Positions 8,648-17,200 of a DNA stretch of 64,000 nt are shown in pieces. Origin of the DNA: Terriglobales bacterium (lineage in GTDB: Bacteria; Acidobacteriota; Terriglobia; Terriglobales; Acidobacteriaceae). The stretch lies in the NCBI GenBank assembly GCA_025462725.1, contig JAOAPE010000002.1, positions 186,001 to 250,000 of the forward strand, read 5' to 3'. Within the stretch, counting starts at the first letter, position 1. Each line of letters starts with the position of its first letter. The notes beneath the pieces are model-generated. The model ran no database searches. It was not told the origin of the DNA and worked only from the letters and a program-made list of their open reading frames with translations. The translations under genes were made by a program, and so were the position numbers.

Positions 8648-9400
8648 ATGGATAATTCCAGCGCAAGAGATAAGTTCCGGGAACTTCATCGCGAGGGCTG
8701 CTTCGTAATCCCGAATCCCTGGGATATAGGCAGCGCTAAACGGCTCGAAGCGATGGGGTTTCAGGCGCTAGCTTCGACAAGTGGCGGAGCGGCCTCAGCT
8801 TTGGGGCGAGATGACGGGCAGATGACCCGGAGCGAAGTGCTGCAGCATGTGGCAATGCTTTGTGAGGCGACGAATTTGCCGGTCAATGCAGATTTTGAAG
8901 CAGGCTTTGCTGACACTCCAGAAGAACTTGAAAAGAGCGTCGCGCTGCTTATTCAAACCGGCGTAGCAGGATTTTCGATTGAGGACTATCAGGGGCCGAA
9001 TCTCTACGACAGTTCCGAAGCTGTAGAGCGCATCCGCGCTGCGCGTAAAGCGATCGACCGCTCGGGTGAAAACGTGTTGCTGGTTGCGAGGTCAGAAGGA
9101 TTCATTCGTGGGCGTCCTGATCTTCAGGAAACGCTGCGCCGTCTAAAGCTGTACAGCGAGGCAGGAGCTGATTGCCTGTATGCCCCCGGTGTGACGGAGC
9201 TTTCGTCGATTCGGGAGATTGTCGAATCCGTCGCTCCGAAACCGGTAAACGTTTTGTTAATGCCTGGACTTCGCGTGAGTGATCTGGCTGGATGCGGTGT
9301 GCGCAGAGTCAGTGTGGGAAGCTCGCTCGCCCGAGCTGCGTGGTGTGGCTTTGAGCATGCCGCGCTGATGTTGCGCGACGAAGGCACTTTGCCGAAATAA
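8648..9400 (+). CDS. Isocitrate lyase/PEP mutase family protein
   Basis: A 250-residue alpha/beta-barrel enzyme of the phosphoenolpyruvate mutase/isocitrate lyase superfamily. Visible signatures are VIPNPWDIGSAKRLEAMGF at the start, ASTSGGAASALG, the metal-site block NADFEAGF and FSIEDYQGP. The KKCGH active-site loop of isocitrate lyase is absent, and the length is that of the short PEP-mutase-like group; members cleave or form C-C bonds next to a carboxylate, but the substrate here cannot be read from sequence. The start is the only early ATG, with a weak ribosome site. It stands alone and ends at a strong hairpin shared with the convergent gene. Confidence 0.85.
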   Translation: MDNSSARDKFRELHREGCFVIPNPWDIGSAKRLEAMGFQALASTSGGAASALGRDDGQMTRSEVLQHVAMLCEATNLPVNADFEAGFADTPEELEKSVALLIQTGVAGFSIEDYQGPNLYDSSEAVERIRAARKAIDRSGENVLLVARSEGFIRGRPDLQETLRRLKLYSEAGADCLYAPGVTELSSIREIVESVAPKPVNVLLMPGLRVSDLAGCGVRRVSVGSSLARAAWCGFEHAALMLRDEGTLPK

Positions 9401-9403
9401 CAT

Positions 9404-9440
9404 CACATGAATCCGGGGCAGTGAGCCCCGGATTCATGTG
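9404..9440. terminator. Perfect 16-bp hairpin between convergent genes
   Basis: CACATGAATCCGGGGC at 9404-9419 pairs perfectly with 9425-9440 around the loop AGTGA. It sits directly between the stop at 9400 and the opposing stop at 9448. There is no long T run on either side, so it may act as a bidirectional transcript-end or stability hairpin rather than a textbook intrinsic terminator. Confidence 0.55.
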
Positions 9441-9447
9441 AATAGCA

Positions 9448-9906
9448 TTACTTCGCGGTCTGCGCTTGCGATCGCATCTGTTTCATCATTTCGCGCATAG
9501 CCGCAACGTGGCCCGGCGCGCGTCCTTCGATCCATTTCTCGAACCGTGTCGCGGCTTTTTCCATGTGAGCCAGGAACAACGGGTTCGAGAACCGCTTCCG
9601 ACCTTCGCTGATGGTCGGCTTCACGCGCTCCCAAATGAAGAAGAATTCGCCATTCGTCTCGAAAAATAATTCTTCGTGCAGCAGACCATGGTTGAGGTAG
9701 GCGCAGACCTGGTCCCAGTAGGTGACCACCATCATGTAAGACGTGCCCGCCTCGCTTCCCATAGGCGCGATTTTCATAGCGTCGTCAAGATTCTCCGCGA
9801 AGTAGTTCTTAACGAACCAATCGCGTGCCTGTCTCAGCCGTGCTTCCCTGCGCAATTCAAAAAGTTCGATTTGAAGTTTCCCTTGTTCATATGTTGGTTG
9901 TGCCAT
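9448..9906 (-). CDS. DUF4760-like protein in the ECF42 cluster
   Basis: A 152-residue helical protein (MAQPTYEQGKLQIELFELRREAR...) with the look of the DUF4760 family; function unknown. It has no signal peptide or membrane segment. The ATG at 9906 is preceded by AGGAG. Directly upstream, 9922-9953 carries a degenerate copy of the promoter motif found before both neighbouring DGPF genes, with the same 17-base spacer, so it is probably part of the same sigma-factor regulon. Family call by eye only. Confidence 0.6.
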   Translation of the reverse strand: MAQPTYEQGKLQIELFELRREARLRQARDWFVKNYFAENLDDAMKIAPMGSEAGTSYMMVVTYWDQVCAYLNHGLLHEELFFETNGEFFFIWERVKPTISEGRKRFSNPLFLAHMEKAATRFEKWIEGRAPGHVAAMREMMKQMRSQAQTAK

Positions 9907-9921
9907 TGTGGTCTCCTATGA

Positions 9922-9953
9922 GGTTAGTTGTGGAATGAAAAACGGTATCGAAG
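9922..9953 (-). promoter_or_regulatory. Degenerate ECF42-type promoter
   Basis: On the minus strand this reads CTTCGA, 17 bases, then CAACTAACC. The two DGPF genes have TGTCGA, 17 bases, CGACTTACC. The element is close to the ATG at 9906 and just ahead of its AGGAG site. One -35 base and two -10 bases differ from the neighbours. Confidence 0.45.
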
Positions 9954-9967
9954 AAAACAAAGCGGGG

Positions 9968-10387
9968 CTATTGCTCTTGCGCCACCTGTTCCCGCAAACG
10001 TTGTTCGCGTTCTCGGAGTTCGGGCGTGAGATTCTCACCAAAGTCCTCTGCTTCGAAGAACGGCCGGATCTCTAGCTCGACGCCGCCGTCGAAGGGAGCT
10101 CGCTTGAGCCACTCAATCGCTTCTGCCATGGATTTAACTTTACAGATCCAAAACCCAGCGACGAGCTCTTTTGTCTCTGGAAAAGGACCATCGATGACGG
10201 TGCGCTGGTCTCCGGAGAATTTCACGCGCACACCCTTACTGCTGGGGTGCAGTCCTTCGCCTGCCTGCATTATGCCCGCACTGACCAGTTGCTCATTGTA
10301 GCTCCCCATCTGGGCGAGAAGCTCTTGACTGGGCATAATCCCGGCCTCGGATTCTTTGCTGGCTTTTACAAAAACAATGACTCGCAT
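9968..10387 (-). CDS. YciI-like DGPF-domain protein
   Basis: A 139-residue YciI/DGPF family protein. It begins MRVIVFVKASKESEAG, has the YNEQLVSAGIM helix and the family signature TVIDGPFPETKELVAGFW, and ends in a charged tail after EIRPFFEAEDFGE. This length and layout fit the DGPF group linked to ECF42 sigma factors. The catalytic role is unknown; relatives belong to the dimeric ferredoxin-like barrel fold. The start has AAGGAGAAG upstream. A TGTCGA-N17-CGACTTACC promoter lies at 10438-10469. Confidence 0.88.
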   Translation of the reverse strand: MRVIVFVKASKESEAGIMPSQELLAQMGSYNEQLVSAGIMQAGEGLHPSSKGVRVKFSGDQRTVIDGPFPETKELVAGFWICKVKSMAEAIEWLKRAPFDGGVELEIRPFFEAEDFGENLTPELREREQRLREQVAQEQ

Positions 10388-10437
10388 TTCACTTCTCCTT
10401 ACGATTCAATTCACAGCGTTTGTCTGTTGTTCTCACT

Positions 10438-10469
10438 GGTAAGTCGAACACCAAGCGCCTAAATCGACA
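10438..10469 (-). promoter_or_regulatory. ECF42-type promoter of the first DGPF gene
   Basis: On the minus strand TGTCGA is followed by 17 bases and CGACTTACC. This matches the published ECF42 motif of TGTCGA at -35 and CGA at -10, and is identical in both boxes and in spacing to the promoter at 10855-10886. Confidence 0.7.
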
Positions 10470-10479
10470 TCGCTTTCAA

Positions 10480-10839
10480 TTATTTTTGGCCGGGGAGATT
10501 AGGAATTTCTACGATCGGCCGAATCTCAATCGTGCCCTTGCGGGCAGCAGGGATTTTCCCCGCTATCGCTATTACGTCATCGAGGTTTTTAGCTTCAACC
10601 ATGAAGAATCCGCCAAGCTGTTCTCTGGTTTCCGCGAAAGGACCATCAGTTATGGTGCGTTTGCCTTCGCGCACTCGCACGCTGGTAGCTGTCGAGACGG
10701 GCTGAAGCGGAGAAGCGGAGACGTACTGTCCGTTTTCCTGCAGACTATGTGCCAGCTCAGTGGACTCCCCATAGCAAAGTTGTCGTTCGGGTTCGGTCCA
10801 AACTTGTTCGTCCGCATAGATCAGCAGCATGTATTTCAC
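10480..10839 (-). CDS. YciI-like DGPF-domain protein
   Basis: A 119-residue DGPF protein starting at GTG 10839 (VKYMLLIYADE), chosen because GGAGG lies just upstream and the family begins with MKYMLLIY; the frame is open for 16 more codons without a site. The core motif is TITDGPFAETREQLGGFF, followed by NLDDVIAIAGKIPAARKGTIEIRPI. It is the classical short DGPF form, while its neighbour at 9968 has a longer tail. It is divergent from the ECF42 sigma gene and carries the matching promoter at 10855-10886. Confidence 0.88.
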   Translation of the reverse strand: MKYMLLIYADEQVWTEPERQLCYGESTELAHSLQENGQYVSASPLQPVSTATSVRVREGKRTITDGPFAETREQLGGFFMVEAKNLDDVIAIAGKIPAARKGTIEIRPIVEIPNLPGQK

Positions 10840-10854
10840 GGGTGTTCCTCCACA

Positions 10855-10886
10855 GGTAAGTCGAGCGAAAGGAGTCAAAATCGACA
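10855..10886 (-). promoter_or_regulatory. ECF42-type promoter of the second DGPF gene
   Basis: On the minus strand TGTCGA (10886-10881), 17 bases, then CGACTTACC (10863-10855), 15 bases ahead of the GTG start. It lies in the short divergent gap before the sigma-factor gene and is a perfect match in both boxes to the promoter at 10438-10469. Confidence 0.7.
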
Positions 10887-10919
10887 ACGGCGCAAAGAAA
10901 AATCATACAATCAAATTTT

Positions 10920-12167
10920 ATGGGGAATGAAGCTGTAATTGCCGTTGAATCAGTCTATCGCGCGGATTGGGGCCGCATCATAGCCGCCCTGATCTCGCTG
11001 CTGGGAGACTTCGATCTGGCGGAAGAGTATGCGCAAGAGGCTTTTACGGCTGCTTTGAACCAGTGGCCGGAATCCGGTGTTCCCGATTTGCCGGGTGCAT
11101 GGATCGTGCGAACAGCCCACAATAAAGCTATCGACCGATTTCGCCGGCAAACCCTCTTTGCCGAAAAGATCCAGGCTGAGCTTATTCGGCAAACCGATGT
11201 TCCTGTAGCCCACCCCGGGGACAAAATGGGAGAGATTCCTGACGAACGCTTGCGGCTGATTTTTACGTGTTGCCATCCAGCTCTGGCGACAGAATCACAA
11301 GTGGCACTCACGCTGCGAACTCTGTGCGGTCTTGAAACGGAAGAGATTGCTCGAGCATTCCTGGTTCCCACTGCAACCATGGCACAACGACTGGTCAGGG
11401 CCAAGAGGAAAATTCGCGGTGCCGGAATTCCCTATGCCGTCCCGGTCGCGAGCGAGATGACTGAAAGGCTGGACGCGGTCCTGACCGTGATCTATTTGGT
11501 ATTCAATGAAGGTTACGCAGCTACACGCGGCGAACATCTGGTCAGGACTGACCTCGTCGCGGAGGCGATTCGGCTACAGCGCCTCATCATCGAGCTGATC
11601 GCATCTCCTGCTCCGTCAGAGGCCGTAGGACTTCTTGCCCTCATGTTGCTACATGACGCACGTCAACCAGCACGGACAGATGCTGCGGGGGACATCGTGG
11701 TGCTCGAAGATCAAGATCGTAGCCTGTGGAATCGTGAGCAGATCAAAGCCGCGATTCCATTGGTTTCCGAGGCGCTCGCAAGAGGACGCGGCCCGTACGC
11801 ACTTCAGGCCGCCATCTCCGCTGAGCATTGCAAGGCGGCGCGAGCAGAAGATACTGACTGGCGCAAAATCGTTCAGCTCTACGAAGAGTTGGAGATCAGC
11901 CATCCGTCTCCTGTTATAGCTTTGAATCACGCTGTTGCATTAGCGATGGCAGAAGGGCCGAGTGTGGGCTTGGCGGCTATCGATGCAGTGGCAGCCGACC
12001 TTGACGACTCCCACCTGTTGCATGCGGCCCGCGCTGATCTGCTTCGTCGATTAGGTAATCGCGACGAGGCGACTCTCAGCTATGGGCGAGCGCTCAAGCT
12101 CGTGACGAATGATAGTGAACGGCGGTACCTGAAGCGGCGGCTGAGGGAAGTGCAAACTTCGAACTGA
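10920..12167 (+). CDS. ECF42-group RNA polymerase sigma factor
   Basis: A 415-residue sigma-70 family protein, much longer than a normal ECF factor. Region 2 is near residues 10-80 (DFDLAEEYAQEAF, then DLPGAWIVRTAHNKAIDRFRR) and region 4 near 110-165 (LTLRTLCGLETEEIARAF...RLVRAKRKIR). The remaining 250 residues are the DUF6596 plus TPR-like extension of the ECF42 group (FNEGYAAT, LLALMLLHDARQPAR, RGPYALQAAISAEH, ALNHAVA). ECF42 factors have no classical anti-sigma gene; the C-terminal extension is thought to control activity. It is divergent from two DGPF genes, its known partners. The ATG at 10920 has a weak ribosome site. Confidence 0.92.
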   Translation: MGNEAVIAVESVYRADWGRIIAALISLLGDFDLAEEYAQEAFTAALNQWPESGVPDLPGAWIVRTAHNKAIDRFRRQTLFAEKIQAELIRQTDVPVAHPGDKMGEIPDERLRLIFTCCHPALATESQVALTLRTLCGLETEEIARAFLVPTATMAQRLVRAKRKIRGAGIPYAVPVASEMTERLDAVLTVIYLVFNEGYAATRGEHLVRTDLVAEAIRLQRLIIELIASPAPSEAVGLLALMLLHDARQPARTDAAGDIVVLEDQDRSLWNREQIKAAIPLVSEALARGRGPYALQAAISAEHCKAARAEDTDWRKIVQLYEELEISHPSPVIALNHAVALAMAEGPSVGLAAIDAVAADLDDSHLLHAARADLLRRLGNRDEATLSYGRALKLVTNDSERRYLKRRLREVQTSN

Positions 12168-12168
12168 C

Positions 12169-12723
12169 TTAAACCAAGTGGGGATTGTCCTCTTCCGCCA
12201 CTAAGCCCATCGGCAGTGCTCCCCCGTTATATTCCGCCATGCGGTTCTTCCACTTTAGAAACTCAGTAATCGTCTGTGGTTCTATGCGGAGTTCCACGCG
12301 GCGAAGGCTTGCCAATAGCAGATTCATTTCTTTCATCAATCCAACGGGACTTCGAAGATCTTTCTTTGCCGACTTCTTCGCCACAGACACACCCTTCCGC
12401 GAATACTGAAGCAGTCCCCATCCTGCGGGCAGTTCAGCTAGCGTGATGACGCCGGCGGGAGCCAAATAGAAGCGTTCGCATCCCAATCCGTCGTCTGGTT
12501 TTGTCCGGAATGACTTATTCGCATCCGCCAGGAAATCAGCTCGAGACACTTTACATTCGATGAGCACGGATCGGTTCACACCCTTCCAGCCAATCGCATC
12601 TGGAATCTCTCCCGTCGCACAATACTGCTCAGAGAGCACGATGCCGCAACGGTATTCATGTCGAAGCCAATGAACGGCTTTGGAGACGAGTTTTGCGTGG
12701 GTAATGGAAAAAGGTTTCGACAT
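12169..12723 (-). CDS. PD-(D/E)XK nuclease-like (MmcB-type) protein
   Basis: A 184-residue protein with a restriction-endonuclease-like core: helix LVSKAVHWLRHEYRCGIVLSE, then IPDAIGW (D42) and VLIECKVSRADF (E56, K58), giving a D-x13-E-x-K site as in MmcB and other PD-(D/E)XK DNA-repair nucleases. The later part is helical and basic. The ATG at 12723 has AAGAAGA upstream; a TTG seven codons earlier (12744) is possible. It is convergent with the sigma gene, one base apart. Likely acts on DNA ends or damage; substrate unknown. Confidence 0.65.
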   Translation of the reverse strand: MSKPFSITHAKLVSKAVHWLRHEYRCGIVLSEQYCATGEIPDAIGWKGVNRSVLIECKVSRADFLADANKSFRTKPDDGLGCERFYLAPAGVITLAELPAGWGLLQYSRKGVSVAKKSAKKDLRSPVGLMKEMNLLLASLRRVELRIEPQTITEFLKWKNRMAEYNGGALPMGLVAEEDNPHLV

Positions 12724-12877
12724 TAAGTCTTCTTTGTAACTCAAACGTGCTCATTCAGGAAGTGACTGTTGAGCATCGCAAAGCATGCACCGCTTTTTCG
12801 GGCAGCAAATCGCAGATTCTGCAAACCTTTTGGGGTTTTAGCCGTATATAGAGCAGCCCCGATCCGAGGAAATACCT

Positions 12878-13954
12878 ATGCCCTTGCGTTTCTTGTGTGT
12901 GTCCGCCGTTGTCTGCTTGTCCACTGCTGCATTTTCGCAAAACGATAACCCGGAAGCGCTGATACGCGCGGGACACATCAAGCAGGCAAAGGCAATTCTT
13001 GAAAGCAAACTCAAGCAGAATCCTAAGGAGGCAAATGCGCTCTGGCAGATGGCTTGGGTGAAGATGGATTACAAAGACCTGGAAGGCGCCATTGCCATGG
13101 GGCAAGAGGCGATCGCGACTGATGACAAGAACGCCAAGGCGCATTGCCTGCTTGCGGAAGCGATGGGGACGAAGGCGCAGCAGGATGGCGTGGGGATGTT
13201 TGAGAAAATGCGGCTGGCGAGGGGTGTCCGCAAAGAGGCCGAACGCGCGCTGGAGTTGAACCCGAAATACACGGATTGCATGGATGTGCTGGCAAGTTTT
13301 TACGAGCAAGCGCCGGGAATCGTGGGCGGAGACAAGAATAAGGCGGCTGAGATGCTGGATCGCATGGTGCATACTGACCCCGTTGCGGGCAACCTGAAAA
13401 AAGGCAATGTCGCAGCTAACGCGAAGGACTGGACGAAGACCGAGGAGTATTACAAGGCGGCTTATGCGGCTGACCCGAAGCGGTTCGAAGCTGTCATCAA
13501 CCTAGGCTCTCTTTATTCCAACGACATCTTCAAGAAGTATGACCTCGCGGAAAAACATTCGAGGGAGGCGATCCAGATCGATCCTAAACGCGTGACGGCA
13601 TATTCGCTGCTCGTGCAGGTTTTACTGCTGGAGAAAAAAGACGCAGAAGTGGAGCAAGTCCTTGCGCAAGCGGAGAAGAACGTTCCGGACAATCTCAATC
13701 CTTATTTTCAAGCAGGCAGGATATTGTTGGTGATGAACCGGGATTATCCGAAAGCGGAGAGATATTTCTGCAAGTATCTGACACAGGAACCGGAACCAAA
13801 CATGCCGCCGCTCGCCAATGCGCATTTCCGCTTAGGCCAGGTTCTCGACAAGCAGGGACGAAAGCCGGAGGCGATATCCGAACAAGAGACGGCGCTGAGG
13901 CTCAAACCCGATCTGAAAGTCGCACAGGAAGAACTCAAGAGGTTGAAGCAGTAA
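12878..13954 (+). CDS. Secreted TPR-repeat protein
   Basis: A 358-residue protein with a signal peptide (MPLRFLCVSAVVCLSTAAFSQ) followed by tetratricopeptide repeats over its whole length (for example ALIRAGHIKQAKAILESKLKQNP, YYKAAYAADPKRFEAVINLGSLY, and QGRKPEAISEQETALRLKPD). It probably acts as a periplasmic scaffold. ATG with GAGGAAAT just upstream. It stands alone and its 3' end faces the M28 peptidase gene, seven bases apart. No enzymatic motif. Confidence 0.8.
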   Translation: MPLRFLCVSAVVCLSTAAFSQNDNPEALIRAGHIKQAKAILESKLKQNPKEANALWQMAWVKMDYKDLEGAIAMGQEAIATDDKNAKAHCLLAEAMGTKAQQDGVGMFEKMRLARGVRKEAERALELNPKYTDCMDVLASFYEQAPGIVGGDKNKAAEMLDRMVHTDPVAGNLKKGNVAANAKDWTKTEEYYKAAYAADPKRFEAVINLGSLYSNDIFKKYDLAEKHSREAIQIDPKRVTAYSLLVQVLLLEKKDAEVEQVLAQAEKNVPDNLNPYFQAGRILLVMNRDYPKAERYFCKYLTQEPEPNMPPLANAHFRLGQVLDKQGRKPEAISEQETALRLKPDLKVAQEELKRLKQ

Positions 13955-13961
13955 TCGGCTA

Positions 13962-16553
13962 CTACCTCTGATTGTTAAAGGGGACCTCAACATTCATTTG
14001 GACGCGCACGGGATTGCCGTCCTTCATCGCCGGTTGAAAACGCCAGGTTCTAACAGTTGAGACTGCAGTCTCATCTAAACCGTGTCCCAGAGGACGAGTG
14101 ACTCTGGCATCTTGCACAAGGCCATCAGGTCCAACAACTACCCAAAGCACGACGACTCCTGACAATTTAGCTTTCGCTGCTTCCTCTGTGTAGTTTGGGT
14201 CGGGTGTGTAGACCGGTTTCGGAGCAGATACGTCTCCTCCCACGCGAAAGATACCGCCGGTAATCCCAGAGCGTTGCGTTGATACATTCCGCACTATTTG
14301 CGACAACTCATCCAGCGATGTCGCCAAAGCAGTGAGCGCGTTTGCTACACGAGTGATCTCCTGATCGGCTTCGACGTAACGCTCCTGCTCGATTCCCTCA
14401 CGTATTCCCGGAAGTGTTTTGGCTCCGTATCCGGTGTACCAGCCAGGCGCGTAGATCAAGTGCTTGTACCATGCACGGCGCGGAAGGCCTGCGTCGCTGG
14501 TCAGTAGGCGTTCCATCGCAATCAGCTTTATGTTGATGGCTTTCCACTGTTCCGGCGTGAACGATTGCGGCGCGCTGGTTGCGGAGGATAACGCCTTGTC
14601 GCAGGCTTCCGCGCTTTTTTGCAGAGTGGCGAGGGCGTTGTCCAACGGCGCGAAGTTCAGAAACGGCGGTACCGGCTTTTTCGGCGGAGCAAACGTCGGG
14701 CGCTTGGGATCGGAGACTGCATCGAAGACACCGTCGTCAATGCGAGTGTTGTCTTCAGTAATGGAATCCTTGCGGTCCTGCAAAAGCTTTTTCACTTCCG
14801 TGGTGTACTTCGCGACCGTGTCGGAGAGATTGCCGAAGCGAAGCGGGACTACGTCGGCATTGGCGAGACGCATGACCGCGGTGCCTACGGTCTGCGAGAG
14901 TGCGCGTCCGTAAGAAAAATCCGTGTCAGAGAAGTGCGTGAACCAGTAGAAGTCGTCATAGATGGAGTGGTAGATACCGCCGTTGTCTTCGCCGCCGTAT
15001 CCGACGTTGAGTGTGGCGATGCCTAGAAAATCTATGAAGACGGTGTAATCACTACCGGAGCCAAGCGCGCCGATGCGGAGGTCAGCGCGGCTGCGCGCAT
15101 CCTTGCGGGCGTCCTTGTCACCTTCAGAAATCTCCTGCGCCTGTTGGCGTTTCCAAACGGGAATCTTCTTTTCAGGATCAGTGATGTCTTTTGCGACGCC
15201 ATTGATGAAACTCTCAAGCGAATGCGAACCGGCTGCGCCGAAATATCCACGACCATTGCCGTCAGTGTTGATGTAAGCAGCGGCGTGCTGGCGAAGTTCG
15301 TCGGCGTGCGCCTCTCCCCATTCGGTGGAGCCAAGCAGCATGGGTTCTTCACCATCCCACGCGGTGTAGACGATGGTGCGGCGCGGCGTCCAACCTTGTT
15401 TCAGTAATTCCCCGAGTGCGCGTGCTTCTTCGAGCATGGCAACTTGGCCGGATGTCGGGTCCTCAGCGCCGTTCACCCACGCGTCGTGATGGTTGCCGCG
15501 GACGATCCAGATGTCGGGCTCGACCGCGCCGGGAATCTTGGCAATAACGTCGTAAACTTTTTTCGTGTCCCAATTGAATTCGACTTTCAAGTGCACTTTC
15601 GCGGGACCGGGGCCGAGGCGGTAAGTGATGGGCAGTCCGCCGCGAAATTCTTCGGGAGCAACCGGGCCGCGCAATGCGGCGAGAAGTGGTTGCGCGTCTG
15701 CATAAGAAATGGGCAACACGGGAATCTTGCTGATGGTTGGAGCTTCGCTGAGCGGAATGCGCTTGGCATTCGGAGTTGCGCCGACTCCGGGAGTGACGGG
15801 ATCTCCGGGAAATTGCGGCATGTCCATGACGCTGCCACGCTGGACGCCATCTTTCGGACGCATTGGCCCTTCGGGAAAAACTGGGTCTTGCGCGTATCCG
15901 TCATCGGCGGGGTCAGAGTAGATGAGGCATCCGACAGCGCCGTGCTCCGCGGCAATCTTCGGCTTGATGCCGCGCCATGAGTGTCCGTACTTGGCAATGA
16001 CAATCGCGCCTTTCACAGAGACGCCGTTGCGCTGAAGCTTTTCGTAATCTTCTACTACGCCGTAGTTGACGAAAACCAGCGGAGCCGTCACGTCGCCATC
16101 ACGCGAGTATGCGTTGTAAGTGGGAAGCTGTTCGGATTTTTGCCCCGTGGTGGGATCGTTAGGGAGAGTAGGTTCTTCGAGCTTCGCTGTGAATCGCGTG
16201 GGCTCGAGCATTTCTACAATGCGTGTCTTGGGCGTTGGGAATACGACATCGAAGGACTCGATCTGCGCGTCCCATCCCCACTCTTTGAACTTGGAGAGGA
16301 TCCATTCGGCATTGGCTTTGTCGTATGGTGAGCCGACGTGGTGCGGGCGGGCACTGAGCTTCTCCATGTAGGCTCGCTGATTCTCCGGTGAAGGGATGGC
16401 GCGAAACTTCTCTTCCCATCCGCGCTCGGTGGCCGCGTTGGCGGAGGTGAAGCCGAGAATCGCCGAGGCGCTCGCGGGAGTAGCCGATTGCGTTTGCGCG
16501 AATGTGGGAATGAAAAATTGCAGAATCAGAGCAATAGAAATAACGCGTCGCAT
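13962..16553 (-). CDS. Secreted M28 peptidase (GCPII-like) with C-terminal TonB domain
   Basis: An 863-residue protein starting at ATG 16553 (MRRVISIALILQFFIPTFAQ, a clear signal peptide); the frame is open 41 codons upstream but that part reads as non-coding. Domain order: PA insert (VFVNYGVVEDYEKLQRNGVSVKG, IYSDPADDGYAQ), M28 catalytic core with the zinc ligands of glutamate carboxypeptidase II in order (HHDAW, EDPTSG, GEEPMLLGSTEW, YINTDG, IYHSIYDD), transferrin-receptor-like dimerisation domain, and at the end about 80 residues of a TonB C-terminal domain (AKLSGVVVLWVVVGPDGLVQDARV...TVRTWRFQPA). The peptidase core is well supported. The TonB fusion is unusual; it may anchor or pair the enzyme in the periplasm. 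Confidence 0.92.
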   Translation of the reverse strand: MRRVISIALILQFFIPTFAQTQSATPASASAILGFTSANAATERGWEEKFRAIPSPENQRAYMEKLSARPHHVGSPYDKANAEWILSKFKEWGWDAQIESFDVVFPTPKTRIVEMLEPTRFTAKLEEPTLPNDPTTGQKSEQLPTYNAYSRDGDVTAPLVFVNYGVVEDYEKLQRNGVSVKGAIVIAKYGHSWRGIKPKIAAEHGAVGCLIYSDPADDGYAQDPVFPEGPMRPKDGVQRGSVMDMPQFPGDPVTPGVGATPNAKRIPLSEAPTISKIPVLPISYADAQPLLAALRGPVAPEEFRGGLPITYRLGPGPAKVHLKVEFNWDTKKVYDVIAKIPGAVEPDIWIVRGNHHDAWVNGAEDPTSGQVAMLEEARALGELLKQGWTPRRTIVYTAWDGEEPMLLGSTEWGEAHADELRQHAAAYINTDGNGRGYFGAAGSHSLESFINGVAKDITDPEKKIPVWKRQQAQEISEGDKDARKDARSRADLRIGALGSGSDYTVFIDFLGIATLNVGYGGEDNGGIYHSIYDDFYWFTHFSDTDFSYGRALSQTVGTAVMRLANADVVPLRFGNLSDTVAKYTTEVKKLLQDRKDSITEDNTRIDDGVFDAVSDPKRPTFAPPKKPVPPFLNFAPLDNALATLQKSAEACDKALSSATSAPQSFTPEQWKAINIKLIAMERLLTSDAGLPRRAWYKHLIYAPGWYTGYGAKTLPGIREGIEQERYVEADQEITRVANALTALATSLDELSQIVRNVSTQRSGITGGIFRVGGDVSAPKPVYTPDPNYTEEAAKAKLSGVVVLWVVVGPDGLVQDARVTRPLGHGLDETAVSTVRTWRFQPAMKDGNPVRVQMNVEVPFNNQR

Positions 16554-16603
16554 GGAGAGATCCTCTAGCAGAGATTTGGATGTCCCAAAATCAGTGGCGC
16601 GAA

Positions 16604-17200
16604 TTATACAGCGGCAGCGGCAGCCAGCGGCGGAGCTGTGAGTTCCTGCCGCCAGCGGATGAATCCTGCAACGCACATCACGAAGAACACGAAATAGAGG
16701 AAAGATGTAAGGTACAGCCCCTTATAGATGAAGAGTGCGATGGAGATCACATTCGCAAAATTCCATAGAAACCAATTCTCCAAGATCTTGCGGCTCATCA
16801 TGTATTGCGCAGCCAGGCTGAGGGATGTTGTGGTGGCGTCTCCCCAAGGGACATTGCTATTGGTTTGCGTCTTCAACAGCCAGGCAATCACCAGAACACT
16901 GAACGCTGTGGTCAAGGCGATGTAAATTCCGTGTGCGCGCGTTACCCGCGATATCTTCAACTCGGAATGTTGCTCGCCTCCCAGACGCCAGCTCCAGAGT
17001 CCGTAAACGGAGATGATGATGTAAACCACTTGCAGGCCGCAGTCCGCATAGAGCCCGCTGCGGAAAAAGACAACAATGTACAGCACATTGTTGGTAATGC
17101 CGATGGGCCAATTCCAAATGTTCTGCTTCACCTGCAAACCTACGCAGACGGCTCCGGTGATGAATCCCCAGATCTCTAACCAGTTCAACTCGAATCCCAT
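16604..17200 (-). CDS. pnuC: Nicotinamide riboside/mononucleotide transporter PnuC
   Basis: A 198-residue integral membrane protein of the PnuC family: LEIWGFITGAVCVGLQVKQNIWNWPIGITNNVLYIVVFF near the N-terminus (the conserved NWPIG block), YADCGLQVVYIIISVYGLWSW, and ILENWFLWNFANVISIALFIYKGLYLTSFLY near the end. PnuC carries NAD precursors across the inner membrane as energy-independent facilitators. Its ATG overlaps the stop of the upstream hydrolase as TAATG (17198-17202), so both are translated from one message. Full-length for the family. Confidence 0.92.
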   Translation of the reverse strand: MGFELNWLEIWGFITGAVCVGLQVKQNIWNWPIGITNNVLYIVVFFRSGLYADCGLQVVYIIISVYGLWSWRLGGEQHSELKISRVTRAHGIYIALTTAFSVLVIAWLLKTQTNSNVPWGDATTTSLSLAAQYMMSRKILENWFLWNFANVISIALFIYKGLYLTSFLYFVFFVMCVAGFIRWRQELTAPPLAAAAAV

